Positions 35,752 to 44,489 are shown, counted from the stretch's first letter. The stretch: 64,000 nucleotides of DNA from Chryseobacterium tagetis (GCF_016735585.2 NZ_JAERSE020000001.1:434001-498000); one strand, 5' to 3'. The notes: generated from the letters alone by a model not told the origin. Made by a program: numbers and translations.

Positions 35752-36867
35752 ATGAAGCATATTATTTTATTTGGATTAATGACTTTCATGATTCCAAATT
35801 TTAATGCCCAAAAGTCAGACCTTTCTTTGAAAAAAGCTTTTCAGGATAAATTTTACATCGGAACAGCGATGAATCTGGAACAAATTAACAGAACAGATAA
35901 AAAATCGGTAGAGATCATAAAAAAAGAATTCAGCTCTATTGTTGCGGAAAACTGTATGAAATCAATGTATCTGCAACCTAAGGAAGGGCAGTTTTTCTTT
36001 AAAGATGCTGATACATTCGTTGAGTTTGGAGAAAAAAATAAAATGTTCATCATTGGGCATACATTAATTTGGCATTCTCAGGCTCCGGATTGGTTTTTTG
36101 TAGATAAAGAAGGCAAAAATGTTTCTCCTGAAGTCCTGAAACAGAGAATGAAAAATCATATCACCACCATCGTTTCCCGATACAAAGGAAGAGTGAAAGG
36201 TTGGGATGTAGTGAACGAAGCTATTTTGGAAGATGGTTCTTACCGAAAATCTAAGTTTTATGAAATTTTAGGTGAAGAATTTATTCCATTAGCTTTTAAA
36301 TATGCTCAGGAAGCAGATCCGAATGCAGAATTATATTACAACGATTATAATGAATGGCATCTAGGAAAAGTAAAAACAGTGACTCAGTTAGTCAAAGATT
36401 TAAAATCAAAAGGAATCCGGATTGATGGAGTAGGAATGCAGGCTCACGTTGGAATGGATACTCCGTCTATAGATGAGTATGAAAAAGCAATTCTTGAGTA
36501 TGCAGAAAGTGGAGTAAAATTAAATATTACAGAGCTGGATATCAGTGCACTGCCGTCACCTTGGGGAACCTCTGCCAATATTGCTGATAAAGTAGCTTAT
36601 GACGAAAAAATGAATCCTTACAAAAACGGACTTCCAAAAGAAGTTCAGACCCAATGGGAAAAACGTTACGAAGATTTTTTTAACTTGTTTTTAAAACATA
36701 AAGAAAGTATCCGAAGAGTTACTTTGTGGGGCGTAAGTGACAATCAATCCTGGAAAAACGATTTTCCAATCAAAGGAAGAACCGACTATCCTTTACTTTT
36801 TGACCGTCAATTTAAAGCAAAACCGGTTGTCGGAAAACTGATCAAATTGGCAGAAGAAAGTAATTAA
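35752..36867 (+). CDS. Secreted GH10 endo-beta-1,4-xylanase
   Basis: A 371-aa enzyme with signal peptide [20 protein letters not shown]. The single GH10 domain fills the protein; there is no carbohydrate-binding module. Conserved elements are [32 protein letters not shown] with acid/base Glu156, [15 protein letters not shown] and the nucleophile Glu261 in NITELDIS. It would cut the xylan backbone in the periplasm or at the surface. Length is typical of single-domain Bacteroidetes GH10 enzymes. Confidence 0.96.
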   Translation: MKHIILFGLMTFMIPNFNAQKSDLSLKKAFQDKFYIGTAMNLEQINRTDKKSVEIIKKEFSSIVAENCMKSMYLQPKEGQFFFKDADTFVEFGEKNKMFIIGHTLIWHSQAPDWFFVDKEGKNVSPEVLKQRMKNHITTIVSRYKGRVKGWDVVNEAILEDGSYRKSKFYEILGEEFIPLAFKYAQEADPNAELYYNDYNEWHLGKVKTVTQLVKDLKSKGIRIDGVGMQAHVGMDTPSIDEYEKAILEYAESGVKLNITELDISALPSPWGTSANIADKVAYDEKMNPYKNGLPKEVQTQWEKRYEDFFNLFLKHKESIRRVTLWGVSDNQSWKNDFPIKGRTDYPLLFDRQFKAKPVVGKLIKLAEESN

Positions 36868-36871
36868 AATT

Positions 36872-36936
36872 TCTCTCGCAGATCTAGCAGATGACGCAGA
36901 TTCTTTAACGTAATCATCTGCAAAATTTGCGAGAGA
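36872..36936. repeat. Inverted TCTCTCGCA repeat between xylanase and GH43 genes
   Basis: TCTCTCGCAGAT at the left and ATTTGCGAGAGA at the right form a long-loop stem, with internal AGATG/CATCT complementarity. A related element lies at 38011-38067. The spacer (139 bp) has no ORF. Confidence 0.6.
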
Positions 36937-37006
36937 TTAAAAAATTAAGTGAATAAACTCTTTCACTATAAAGTAAACATTCAAAATAAATTAAACTTAA
37001 AATATA

Positions 37007-37978
37007 ATGAACAACTCAAAATATCTATTCCCAAAAGACTTCATGGCAGACCCATCCGTTCACGTTTTTGAAGGGAAACTTTACATTTATCCTTCTCACG
37101 ATCGAGAAAGCGGTATTGAAGAAAACGATAACGGCGATCATTTCGATATGAACGATTACCATGTCTTCTCTTTAGATGATGTAGAAAACGGATCAATTAC
37201 AGATCATGGAGTAGTACTATCCGTAAAAGATATTCCCTGGTCAGGAAGACAGCTTTGGGATTGTGATGTAGCCTATAAAAACGGGAAATATTATATGTAT
37301 TTTCCACTGAAAGATAAAAATGATATTTTCAGAATTGGAGTTGCAGTGAGTGATAAGCCTTATGGGCCGTTTATTCCTGAAAAGCATCCGATGATGGGAA
37401 GTTATAGTATCGACCCTTGTATTTTTGAAGAAAATGGAAAACATTATATGTATTTCGGAGGAATTTGGGGTGGACAATTGCAACGGTACAGAAATAACAA
37501 AGTATTGGAATCTGCTGTAATTCCTGAAAATAATGAACCTGCAATTCCGTCAAAAGTAGCTTTATTGAGTGAAGATATGCTTGAATTTGCTGAAGAGCCA
37601 AAAGATGTTTTAATTCTTGATGAAAACGGAAATCCTTTGCTTCATGGGAATGAACATCGTTTCTTCGAAGCTTCCTGGATGCACAAATACAACGGCAAAT
37701 ATTATTTTTCTTATTCTACAGGAGATACCCATCTCTTATGTTATGCGATTGGGGATAATCCTTACGGGCCTTTCACCTATCAAGGAGTGATTTTGACTCC
37801 AGTTGTAGGTTGGACAACGCATCACAGCATTGTAGAATTTAAAGGGAAATGGTATTTGTTTTTCCACGATTCTGTTCCGAGTGGAGGAAAAACATGGCTT
37901 CGAAGCATGAAAGTGGTGGAATTGGAGTATAATGAAGACGGAACTTTCAAAACGATTGAAGGCGTGGATGAGAATTAA
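37007..37978 (+). CDS. Cytoplasmic GH43 beta-xylosidase/arabinofuranosidase
   Basis: A 323-aa single-domain GH43 enzyme without a signal peptide, in contrast to the larger exported GH43 at 24477. The base Asp15 is in MADPSVHV. The SIDPCIF block carries the pKa-modulating Asp, and FEASWMHKYNGKYYFSYS carries the acid Glu. WDCDVAYKNGKYYMYFP and TTHHSIVEFKGKWYLFFHD are further propeller blades. It probably finishes short xylo- or arabinoxylo-oligosaccharides imported by the GPH symporter. Exact specificity cannot be set from the sequence. Confidence 0.9.
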   Translation: MNNSKYLFPKDFMADPSVHVFEGKLYIYPSHDRESGIEENDNGDHFDMNDYHVFSLDDVENGSITDHGVVLSVKDIPWSGRQLWDCDVAYKNGKYYMYFPLKDKNDIFRIGVAVSDKPYGPFIPEKHPMMGSYSIDPCIFEENGKHYMYFGGIWGGQLQRYRNNKVLESAVIPENNEPAIPSKVALLSEDMLEFAEEPKDVLILDENGNPLLHGNEHRFFEASWMHKYNGKYYFSYSTGDTHLLCYAIGDNPYGPFTYQGVILTPVVGWTTHHSIVEFKGKWYLFFHDSVPSGGKTWLRSMKVVELEYNEDGTFKTIEGVDEN

Positions 37979-38010
37979 TTAAAAATAATATATTAATTAG
38001 TAAAGTCAAG

Positions 38011-38067
38011 TTTCTTGCAGATTTTTCAACATATTTATCTGCATAATCACGATAATCTGCGAGAGAA
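38011..38067. repeat. Second copy of the ATCTGCGAGAGA-type repeat
   Basis: TTTCTTGCAGATTT (38011-38024) faces AATCTGCGAGAGAAA (38053-38067) in inverted orientation. The words match the element at 36872-36936 on both sides. The two copies flank the cytoplasmic GH43 gene, in the spacers before and after it. Confidence 0.55.
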
Positions 38068-38103
38068 ATTTTAATAAAAATAACAAATCAGAACAACTTT
38101 CCT

Positions 38104-40140
38104 ATGAACAACTTTCGAAGGTATTTATTGATCTTTCTTTTATTTCCGCTCCTGTTTTTTGCAGAAGACGGAAGTAAATTATGGCTTCGTTTTCCCAATA
38201 CAAAAACGGGGATTTCTGCGGATAAAATTATTTCAAAAGGTAAAAATCCAACGATTGAAATAGCGAAGAAAGAATTGATGAATCACTGGCAAGGTCAGAC
38301 CGTTGAATTGCGGACAGAAAAATCGTTAAAAAATCTGAAAGATGGCTATACCATAAAGTCGAATTCAGATAAAATCATTATTTCAGCAGCAAAAGAAAGC
38401 GGATTGTTATATGGAGTGTATAATATTTTAAGACTTCAGCAAACGAAATCTGATATTTCACAATTAAATATCACGGAAAAACCGTCTTACGATGTAAGAA
38501 TTCTGAATCATTGGGATAATTTAGATGGGACCATCGAAAGAGGTTACGCAGGACATTCACTTTGGAAATGGGAAGATTTACCCAACAAAATTTCACCGAG
38601 ATACGAAGAATATGCAAGAGCGAATGCATCCATCGGGATCAATTCTGTGGTGTTGAATAATGTGAATGCATCACCGAATATGTTGCGAACAGATTACTTG
38701 CAAAAGGTAAAAATCCTGGCAGATATTTTCAGACCGTACGGAATTAAAGTGTACCTGTCGGTTAATTTTTCTTCCCCTAAAGTTTTGGGTGGAGTAGAAA
38801 ATTCAGATCCGTTGAATAAAAATGTGCAGCAATGGTGGAAAGAAAAAGCTTCTGAAATTTATAAACTGATTCCGGATTTTGGAGGTTTTTTGGTAAAAGC
38901 CAATTCAGAAGGGCAACCCGGACCGCAGGATTACGGAAGAACGCATGCAGACGGAGCCAATATGATGGCAGATGTATTGAAACCTTACGGAGGAATTGTT
39001 ATGTGGAGAGCTTTTGTGTACAGTCCGAGTAAAGAAGACCGAGCAAAACAGGCGCATTTGGAGTTCGTTCCTTTGGATGGGAAATTCAGAGATAATGTAA
39101 TTGTACAGATCAAAAACGGGCCGATTGACTTCCAGCCTCGTGAAGCATTTAATCCGTTATTCGGAGCTCTAAAGAAAACTTCGGAGATGGTCGAGTTTCA
39201 GATTACGCAGGAATATCTTGGTTTTTCCAATCATTTGGTGTATTTGGCTCCATTGTTTAAAGAAACGTTAGAAAGTGATACCTATTCTGAAGGAAAAGGC
39301 TCTACAATTGCCAAAATCACAGACGGAACTTTAAGACCTAATAAAATTACAGGGATTGCGGGAGTTGCCAATATCGGAGAAGATGAAAACTGGACGGGAA
39401 ATCATTTTGCACAGGCCAATTGGTATGCTTTCGGAAGATTAGCATGGAATCATGAATTAAGCTCAGAGCAGATTGCTGATGAATGGATTAAAATGACGTT
39501 CACAGATGACCGGAATTTTGTAAATCCTGTAAAAGAAATGATGCTTTCTTCAAGAGAAACGACAGTAGATTATATGATGCCTTTAGGATTGCACCATATT
39601 TTTGCTTCCGGACATCATTACGGTCCTGAACCTTGGGGAGATTATAAAGGTGGAAGACCTGATTGGTCACCTGTTTATTATCATAAAGCTGATGCAAATG
39701 GGATAGGATTCGACAGAACGGAAACCGGAAGTAATGCGGTTTCACAATATTTTCCTCCGTTAAATGCAATCTATGGAAATATAAAAACCTGTCCTGAAAA
39801 TCTGATCTTGTGGTTTCATCATGTTCCCTGGAATTACCAAATGAAAGATGGAAAAACATTGTGGGAGGAATTGTGTTTCAAATATGATATAGGGGTAAAC
39901 AACGTAAGAGATTATCAGAGATTGTGGGACAAAATGCAGCCGTATATCGATGAACAAAGATTTACGGAAGTTCAGTCAAAATTAAAAATTCAGGCAAGAG
40001 ATGCCGTTTGGTGGAAAGATGCTTGTCTGTTGTATTTTCAGACCTTTTCAAAAATGTCGATTCCTTATGAAATTGAACGCCCTGTTCATGAACTTGAGGA
40101 TCTGAAAAAAATTAAACTGGATCTTCAGCATCATAATTAA
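38104..40140 (+). CDS. GH67 alpha-glucuronidase
   Basis: A 678-aa enzyme with a hydrophobic N-terminus that looks like a signal peptide (MNNFRRYLLIFLLFPLLFFAEDG). Family GH67 removes (4-O-methyl)glucuronic acid from the non-reducing-end xylose of aldouronic acids. Signatures are RILNHWDNLDGTIERGYAG (about 132-150), GINSVVLNNVNASP, and FLVKANSEGQPGP with the general-acid Glu269. The carboxylate pair of the family lies in FVPLDGKFRDNVIVQIKNGPIDFQPREAF. It is the last gene of the locus and complements the endo-acting GH115. Confidence 0.95.
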   Translation: MNNFRRYLLIFLLFPLLFFAEDGSKLWLRFPNTKTGISADKIISKGKNPTIEIAKKELMNHWQGQTVELRTEKSLKNLKDGYTIKSNSDKIIISAAKESGLLYGVYNILRLQQTKSDISQLNITEKPSYDVRILNHWDNLDGTIERGYAGHSLWKWEDLPNKISPRYEEYARANASIGINSVVLNNVNASPNMLRTDYLQKVKILADIFRPYGIKVYLSVNFSSPKVLGGVENSDPLNKNVQQWWKEKASEIYKLIPDFGGFLVKANSEGQPGPQDYGRTHADGANMMADVLKPYGGIVMWRAFVYSPSKEDRAKQAHLEFVPLDGKFRDNVIVQIKNGPIDFQPREAFNPLFGALKKTSEMVEFQITQEYLGFSNHLVYLAPLFKETLESDTYSEGKGSTIAKITDGTLRPNKITGIAGVANIGEDENWTGNHFAQANWYAFGRLAWNHELSSEQIADEWIKMTFTDDRNFVNPVKEMMLSSRETTVDYMMPLGLHHIFASGHHYGPEPWGDYKGGRPDWSPVYYHKADANGIGFDRTETGSNAVSQYFPPLNAIYGNIKTCPENLILWFHHVPWNYQMKDGKTLWEELCFKYDIGVNNVRDYQRLWDKMQPYIDEQRFTEVQSKLKIQARDAVWWKDACLLYFQTFSKMSIPYEIERPVHELEDLKKIKLDLQHHN

Positions 40141-40146
40141 TGAGTT

Positions 40147-40181
40147 AGGTTTCGGGCAAATCGAAGATTTGCCCGAAACCT
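40147..40181 (+). terminator. Strong hairpin terminator ending the xylan locus
   Basis: AGGTTTCGGGCAAATC, a 3-base loop GAA, and the exact reverse complement make a 16-bp perfect stem 6 bp after the GH67 stop, followed by a TATTTT stretch. It separates the plus-strand xylan genes from the convergent minus-strand genes and could serve both. Confidence 0.8.
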
Positions 40182-40189
40182 ATTTTAAA

Positions 40190-40330
40190 TTAATCACCCG
40201 GTTTATGCACATGAGGTTTTAACTTCGGATGCTTAGGCTTATTTTCCGGATTAACACGAGGTCTTAGATCCGGATTCCCATCGGGTTTCTTAGGTTTGGG
40301 TCCCGGTTTAATTGCTTTAATTGTATTCAT
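40190..40330 (-). CDS. 46-aa Pro/Lys-rich small protein
   Basis: An ORF of 46 codons read on the minus strand from the ATG at 40330. It starts MNTIKAIKPGPKPKKPDG and ends KLKPHVHKPGD, with about 11 prolines and 12 lysines or arginines, and no hydrophobic segment. Support for a real gene: an exact Bacteroidetes -7 motif lies 25 bases upstream (40355-40362), the local base composition is richer in G+C than the surrounding spacer, and the stop sits just before the strong hairpin at 40147-40181. No family is recognised. A basic, disordered peptide that binds nucleic acid or a membrane is one guess. It could also be a chance ORF. Confidence 0.55.
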   Translation of the reverse strand: MNTIKAIKPGPKPKKPDGNPDLRPRVNPENKPKHPKLKPHVHKPGD

Positions 40331-40354
40331 AAATTTAAAATTTTAGATGACAAT

Positions 40355-40362
40355 CAAAAGTA
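40355..40362 (-). promoter_or_regulatory. -7 promoter element of the 46-aa small gene
   Basis: TACTTTTG on the minus strand matches TAnnTTTG exactly. It gives a leader of roughly 18 bases before the ATG at 40330. No convincing -33 TTG is found at the standard distance. Confidence 0.5.
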
Positions 40363-40419
40363 TTTTAAACAATCATTTTTACCTTACGGAAAGCCACAAT
40401 CAATTAAAGTAAAATCATC

Positions 40420-40974
40420 CTATTTTTCCCATTCGTCTAGCGAAACCACTTCTGCCTGTCTCGGGAAAACTTTTTTCATTAAAACATTGTGAACCTCTTC
40501 ATCAGAATCCAGGCAGCAGTTCGAAATCACCGTTAATTTAAAATCTTTATCTGCGGCTTCTCTCAAAGTGGATAGTACAATCCCGCTTGTGGCAATTCCT
40601 GTTAATGTAAGGTGCTGAATATTTAATCCGCGAAGAACAACTTCCAGATCACTTCCCGTAAAAGCACTTACACGGCGTTTCGTAACTATAATATCATCTT
40701 TTTTAAGACCTAAATCAGGATGAATAGTAGACCAATTGTCCATATCCACATTTTCCAGCTGTTTTTTGAATGAATAAAAAATCTGATTGTTTTCAGAAAT
40801 TTCAGGAAGTCCGTTTCTGAATCCTAAGACTACAAAAATGACAGGAATCTCTTTTTCGCGTGCTTTTTTGATTGCTTTGGCTACGTTGCTGATTAATTCT
40901 GAAGGATTGGATGCCATCCCTAAAATAGGCAATTGCATATCCATAACCAGCAATGCTTTTTTCATGTTTTCCAT
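40420..40974 (-). CDS. Isochorismatase-like (cysteine-hydrolase superfamily) protein lacking the catalytic Cys
   Basis: A 184-aa single-domain protein. Asp12 in LLVMDMQ and Lys99 in VTKRRVSAF occupy two positions of the Asp-Lys-Cys triad. The third segment reads TGIATSGIVLSTLREA, with Ile132 where nicotinamidase-type hydrolases have Cys. Members without Cys include true isochorismatases such as PhzD-type enzymes, so activity on a vinyl ether or another non-amide substrate is possible. It starts 12 bp after the MFS gene and is probably the last gene of the tetR-regulated operon. Confidence 0.8.
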   Translation of the reverse strand: MENMKKALLVMDMQLPILGMASNPSELISNVAKAIKKAREKEIPVIFVVLGFRNGLPEISENNQIFYSFKKQLENVDMDNWSTIHPDLGLKKDDIIVTKRRVSAFTGSDLEVVLRGLNIQHLTLTGIATSGIVLSTLREAADKDFKLTVISNCCLDSDEEVHNVLMKKVFPRQAEVVSLDEWEK

Positions 40975-40986
40975 ATTGTAATTGAA

Positions 40987-42267
40987 TTATATTTTATTGA
41001 TAAATTGTTCTTCTGATTCTTCTAATAACTCTTCATTAACGAGATGAGATTTTCTTTCCTTTAATAATAAATTCCTGAAAACTAAAACGATAATAATTCC
41101 CGCAATTCCTTCGAACAAAAGCGTTTTGGGAGCTCCAATCTTTTCTGAAATAAATCCTGTGAGAACACTTCCCAATGGCAGCATTCCGAAAATAGCCGTC
41201 AGTAAAATACTGATGGCTCTGGAACGCATTTCAGGAATCACTTCCGATTGTACAATGATGTTACAGGTGGTGAATTGCGTAACGGCTCCAAATCCTGTAA
41301 TCGTGGCAAAAAACATCGATAAATAAAAATTGGTGGTATAAGAAAAACAGACTAATCCCAAACTCAGAATAAGAGTGCTGAAGATCAGGATTTTTCTCAT
41401 GGAAGTTCCTTTTTTTAAAGAGGCTAAAAGGATAGTTCCGATCACGGCTCCGGCTCCTATAAAACTTGAAATATATCCGAAAGTGGTAGCATCACCTTTA
41501 AAAATCTCTTTTGCATACACCGGAATCAGGGTGTCATAAGGTAAAATTAAAAGTCCGGTAATACTTAACATGACAATCACCAAACCAATCGACGGTACTT
41601 TTCTTATATATTGAAAACCTTCTTTTAACTCTGTGAAAGTTCCTTTGTTACTCGGCTTTTTAGAAATAATTTTCACTTTCATCATCGAAATTGAAATCAT
41701 CACAGCGGCAAAACTGGCAGCATTAATAAGGAAACAGGTTCCCGCTCCAAACTGCTGCAAAATAATTCCAGAAAGGGCAGGACCTAATAATTTCGCCAGA
41801 CTTGCCATCGCAGCGCTCAGAGAAAGAGCACTTGGTAAATCTTCATCATCTGTTACCACTTCATTAATCATCGATTGGCGGGCCGGAACATCATAAGCAT
41901 TGATGATTCCAAGAAAGACACTTAAAATCAAAAAGCTCCAGATATTCTGATGACCGGTCATGACGAGAAATGCGAGTACTGAAGCCTGAATTAATGATAA
42001 GATCTGTGTAATCTGTACGATTTTGTACCGATTATATCTGTCGGCAGCAACACCACCGAAGGCAGAAAATAAAAACGACGGAAATTGTTCTGCAAAAACA
42101 GTTAAACCTAGCATGAATGCAGAGTGGGTCATGCTATAAATCACCCAAACTACCGCTGTTCTTTGCATCCATGTTCCGAATTGTGAAACCGAGCGGCCAA
42201 AAAAGTATAATGTATAATTTGTACTTCTAAAAGCCCGGAATGTACTGATGTTACTAATTTTATTCAT
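40987..42267 (-). CDS. MFS efflux transporter (EntS-like, MFS_3)
   Basis: A 426-aa, 12-segment inner-membrane protein. The N-terminus FRSTNYTLYFFGRSVSQFGTWMQRTAVVWVIY is typical of the MFS_3/enterobactin-exporter-like group. The 2-3 loop reads FGGVAADRYNRYKIV, and the DVPARQSMINEVV segment is also conserved. It probably exports a toxic small molecule. A TetR-type regulator lies directly upstream in the same direction, and a 27-bp operator sits 13 bp before the start codon, so expression is likely de-repressed by the substrate. Confidence 0.9.
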   Translation of the reverse strand: MNKISNISTFRAFRSTNYTLYFFGRSVSQFGTWMQRTAVVWVIYSMTHSAFMLGLTVFAEQFPSFLFSAFGGVAADRYNRYKIVQITQILSLIQASVLAFLVMTGHQNIWSFLILSVFLGIINAYDVPARQSMINEVVTDDEDLPSALSLSAAMASLAKLLGPALSGIILQQFGAGTCFLINAASFAAVMISISMMKVKIISKKPSNKGTFTELKEGFQYIRKVPSIGLVIVMLSITGLLILPYDTLIPVYAKEIFKGDATTFGYISSFIGAGAVIGTILLASLKKGTSMRKILIFSTLILSLGLVCFSYTTNFYLSMFFATITGFGAVTQFTTCNIIVQSEVIPEMRSRAISILLTAIFGMLPLGSVLTGFISEKIGAPKTLLFEGIAGIIIVLVFRNLLLKERKSHLVNEELLEESEEQFINKI

Positions 42268-42279
42268 AAAAAAAGATGA

Positions 42280-42306
42280 TTTGACAAAATTTGTAAAAAT
42301 GTCAAA
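42280..42306. promoter_or_regulatory. TetR operator upstream of the MFS gene
   Basis: TTTGACA-N13-TGTCAAA, extendable by one pair on each side. Read in reverse complement, its 13-base core matches the core of the site at 42954-42980 at 12 of 13 positions. It lies between the tetR stop and the MFS start, 13 bp from the latter, where it would cover the core promoter. Confidence 0.8.
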
Positions 42307-42322
42307 TTTTAAATAAAAAATT

Positions 42323-42922
42323 TTAACTGATATGTTTAATGACCATAGAAGTCAGTGTACTTACGATGTTGTTCAAGTTTTCAAAATTGTTTTTCAAGCC
42401 AAGTTCACGCCTGATTCCTCTGATGCTGCTCTGCAGAATGAAAATAATAGTTTCTTGTTCATTCAAAGAAATATTGTTTATTTCCTGAGCATTGATACTT
42501 GCCGAAAAGATTCTTAATAAAAGATTTTTCTCCGCCTCCATCATTCTGTTATGAGCTTCGGTAATATGTTTTGATCTTTCTTCTGCATCCATTCCAGCTT
42601 CAATCGCCCGGAAAAATGATGATCTTTCCTCAGAAGTCTTAACTTTGGCGATACAAAATGCATGAATTTTTCCTTCAAAAGAAGATTGTTCTGCCATTTT
42701 TAAATCGATTTCAGCAATAACTTCCTTGATTAAATTCTCTAACACCGCCTGAAAAACTTCTTCACGGTTTTTATAGTAATAATAGATTGTCGTTCTGCTT
42801 TTGCCGATTGCTTTGGAAATATCATCCATCGTTACTTTCTTCATACCATACTTCAGATAGAGTCCTGAAGCTGTTTCCAGGATTTGCTGAGGAAGTTGGT
42901 CTTGTTCGGTATTGGATGACAT
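42323..42922 (-). CDS. TetR/AcrR-family transcriptional regulator
   Basis: A 199-aa repressor. The N-terminal helix-turn-helix is clear (KVTMDDISKAIGKSRTTIYYYYKNREEVFQAVL, about residues 23-57), followed by an alpha-helical ligand domain without a recognised subfamily. It heads a three-gene minus-strand unit with the MFS pump and the isochorismatase-like gene. Two almost identical 27-bp inverted repeats flank it, one over its own promoter and one before the pump gene, which supports autoregulation and control of efflux. Confidence 0.93.
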   Translation of the reverse strand: MSSNTEQDQLPQQILETASGLYLKYGMKKVTMDDISKAIGKSRTTIYYYYKNREEVFQAVLENLIKEVIAEIDLKMAEQSSFEGKIHAFCIAKVKTSEERSSFFRAIEAGMDAEERSKHITEAHNRMMEAEKNLLLRIFSASINAQEINNISLNEQETIIFILQSSIRGIRRELGLKNNFENLNNIVSTLTSMVIKHIS

Positions 42923-42938
42923 TCTTGAGATTTTAATG

Positions 42939-42970
42939 CAAAATTAAATAATATTTGACATTTATACAAA
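42939..42970 (-). promoter_or_regulatory. tetR promoter
   Basis: On the minus strand TTTG (42970-42967), 20 bases, then TAATTTTG (42946-42939), an exact match to TAnnTTTG with standard spacing. The start codon is 17 bp further on. The -33 element lies inside the operator 42954-42980. Confidence 0.65.
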
Positions 42971-42980
42971 TTTTGTCAAA
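42954..42980. promoter_or_regulatory. TetR operator over the tetR promoter
   Basis: TTTGACA-N13-TGTCAAA, the same 27-bp architecture as 42280-42306 with a near-identical core. It overlaps the -33 box, so a bound dimer would block transcription of tetR. Confidence 0.8.
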
Positions 42981-43284
42981 ATGTATTTCTTTTAATGTGT
43001 TAATGAAAATTATTATTTCTAATGAATAAATCCAATATGAATTGAATATTTTTGTTAAAAATAATAAATAGTTGTTTTTGTGATGTGTAGATTGCATTAT
43101 TATTTTTAAATTTGGAAATCTTGTACCAACGGATTTATATCTAAATTAACCTTGATATATATTCAATTTTATTGGATGATATTACAGAAATAATGACAGA
43201 TATCAATGGTACTTCACCGGGACAATTGTTATCTCTCCTTTTCTGTATTTCTTCAATAGCCATAAAAACTAAAAACAGTGTAAC
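42981..43284. other. AT-rich divergent spacer
   Basis: This is the gap between the tetR operator and the sarcosine-oxidase-like gene. TAAATTTG at 43107-43114 is an exact -7 motif for the plus strand but would give a 170-base leader; no well-spaced -33 element was found. No credible small gene was seen. Confidence 0.4.
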
Positions 43285-44475
43285 ATGAAAACAGAAAACT
43301 ACGACGTAATCGTCATTGGTGGAGGCGCAATCGGTCTTGCCACGGCTTACCATCTCGGTAAACGAAAGGCAAAGACTTTGGTGCTGGAGCAGTTCACCTT
43401 TGTAAATCAACTGGGAAGCTCGGCAGGAGTTTCAAGGCAGTTCAGAATCCCATATCCTGATGAATATATGGTACAGATGGCTCTGGATGCCGAACCTTAT
43501 TGGGCAGAACTGCAAAAACAAACGGATGTTCAATTGCTGGATAAAGTTGGAACGCTTTGGTTTGGAGATCCCAATGTACATTCCACGGAAGGCAATATTG
43601 CTGAAGCTGAAGAGGCATTGAAAGCATTAAAGGTTCCTTACACAACGCTTACCGCAAAAGAAATCGAAGAAAAATATCATTTTAAAGATCTTCCCGAAAC
43701 ATATACAGGACTGTTTCAGCCGGATGGAGCGAGTATCAATTTTAAAGCGACTATCGAAACCCTTTTAGATCTTTGTAAGAAAGAAGAAACTGTTACTTTA
43801 GAAGAAAATTCTCCTGTTCTTAAGATTAATCAGATCGGAGACCTTTTTGAAATTGAAACTCCTAATGGAATTTATATTTCTAAAAAACTGGCCATTATTC
43901 CCGGACCATACATCAACAGTGTTATCAACTTGTTAAACTTTAAAATCCAGGCGACTTACTGGAATATGTCTTCTGCTTATTTCAAAAAAACAGATCCTAC
44001 CATTCAGTACCCAACCTGGTTTGTGTTCCAGAATGCGGTTGGGAAAAATGGCAATCAGTTCTACGGTTTTCCTTCGGTAGATTGGGATCATCCCGAATAT
44101 ATTCGTGTGGCGCCGGATTTTGTAATTACACCATTAGATGATCCAAGCGAGAGAACTTTAATTCCGAATGAATTGGAACTTAGCTACACTTCACAATGGG
44201 TAGAAGAGCACATGACAGGCTTGGCATTAGAACCGGAATATACTTCGACATGTCTTATCGCACTGAGTACGATTGCTAATAAAGAACTTTTGATAGATTT
44301 TGCACCAAGCTATGTTCCGAATCACAAAAATATTGTGGTGTATGCGACAGGCTGGGCCGCGAAATTTACTCCTTTTTTAGGGAAAATCATGTCAGATTTG
44401 GCTTTAGACGGGCATACTGATTTTGATATTAGTCCGTTCCAGCTTGGACAAAACTACTTTAGAAAACTTATTTAA
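43285..44475 (+). CDS. FAD-dependent amine oxidase, monomeric sarcosine oxidase/N-methyltryptophan oxidase type
   Basis: A 396-aa flavoenzyme of the DAO superfamily. The Rossmann motif is VIVIGGGAIGLATAYHLG (about 8-25). GSSAGVSRQFRIPYPDEYMV is the family-typical segment after the second strand. Near the C-terminus STCLIAL places Cys323 at the position of the covalent-FAD cysteine of monomeric sarcosine oxidase, and GWAAKFTPFLG follows. It would oxidise a secondary or N-methyl amino acid to an imine with H2O2 release. It is 14 bp before a second flavin oxidase, so the two are co-transcribed and may act on one substrate. Confidence 0.85.
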   Translation: MKTENYDVIVIGGGAIGLATAYHLGKRKAKTLVLEQFTFVNQLGSSAGVSRQFRIPYPDEYMVQMALDAEPYWAELQKQTDVQLLDKVGTLWFGDPNVHSTEGNIAEAEEALKALKVPYTTLTAKEIEEKYHFKDLPETYTGLFQPDGASINFKATIETLLDLCKKEETVTLEENSPVLKINQIGDLFEIETPNGIYISKKLAIIPGPYINSVINLLNFKIQATYWNMSSAYFKKTDPTIQYPTWFVFQNAVGKNGNQFYGFPSVDWDHPEYIRVAPDFVITPLDDPSERTLIPNELELSYTSQWVEEHMTGLALEPEYTSTCLIALSTIANKELLIDFAPSYVPNHKNIVVYATGWAAKFTPFLGKIMSDLALDGHTDFDISPFQLGQNYFRKLI

Positions 44476-44489
44476 AAACTAATACAACC

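Noticed and set aside
43141..43410. 89-aa minus-strand ORF overlapping the start of the sarcosine-oxidase-like gene
   Set aside because: It covers a real gene start in antisense, has no motif, and would require transcription from inside the oxidase gene.
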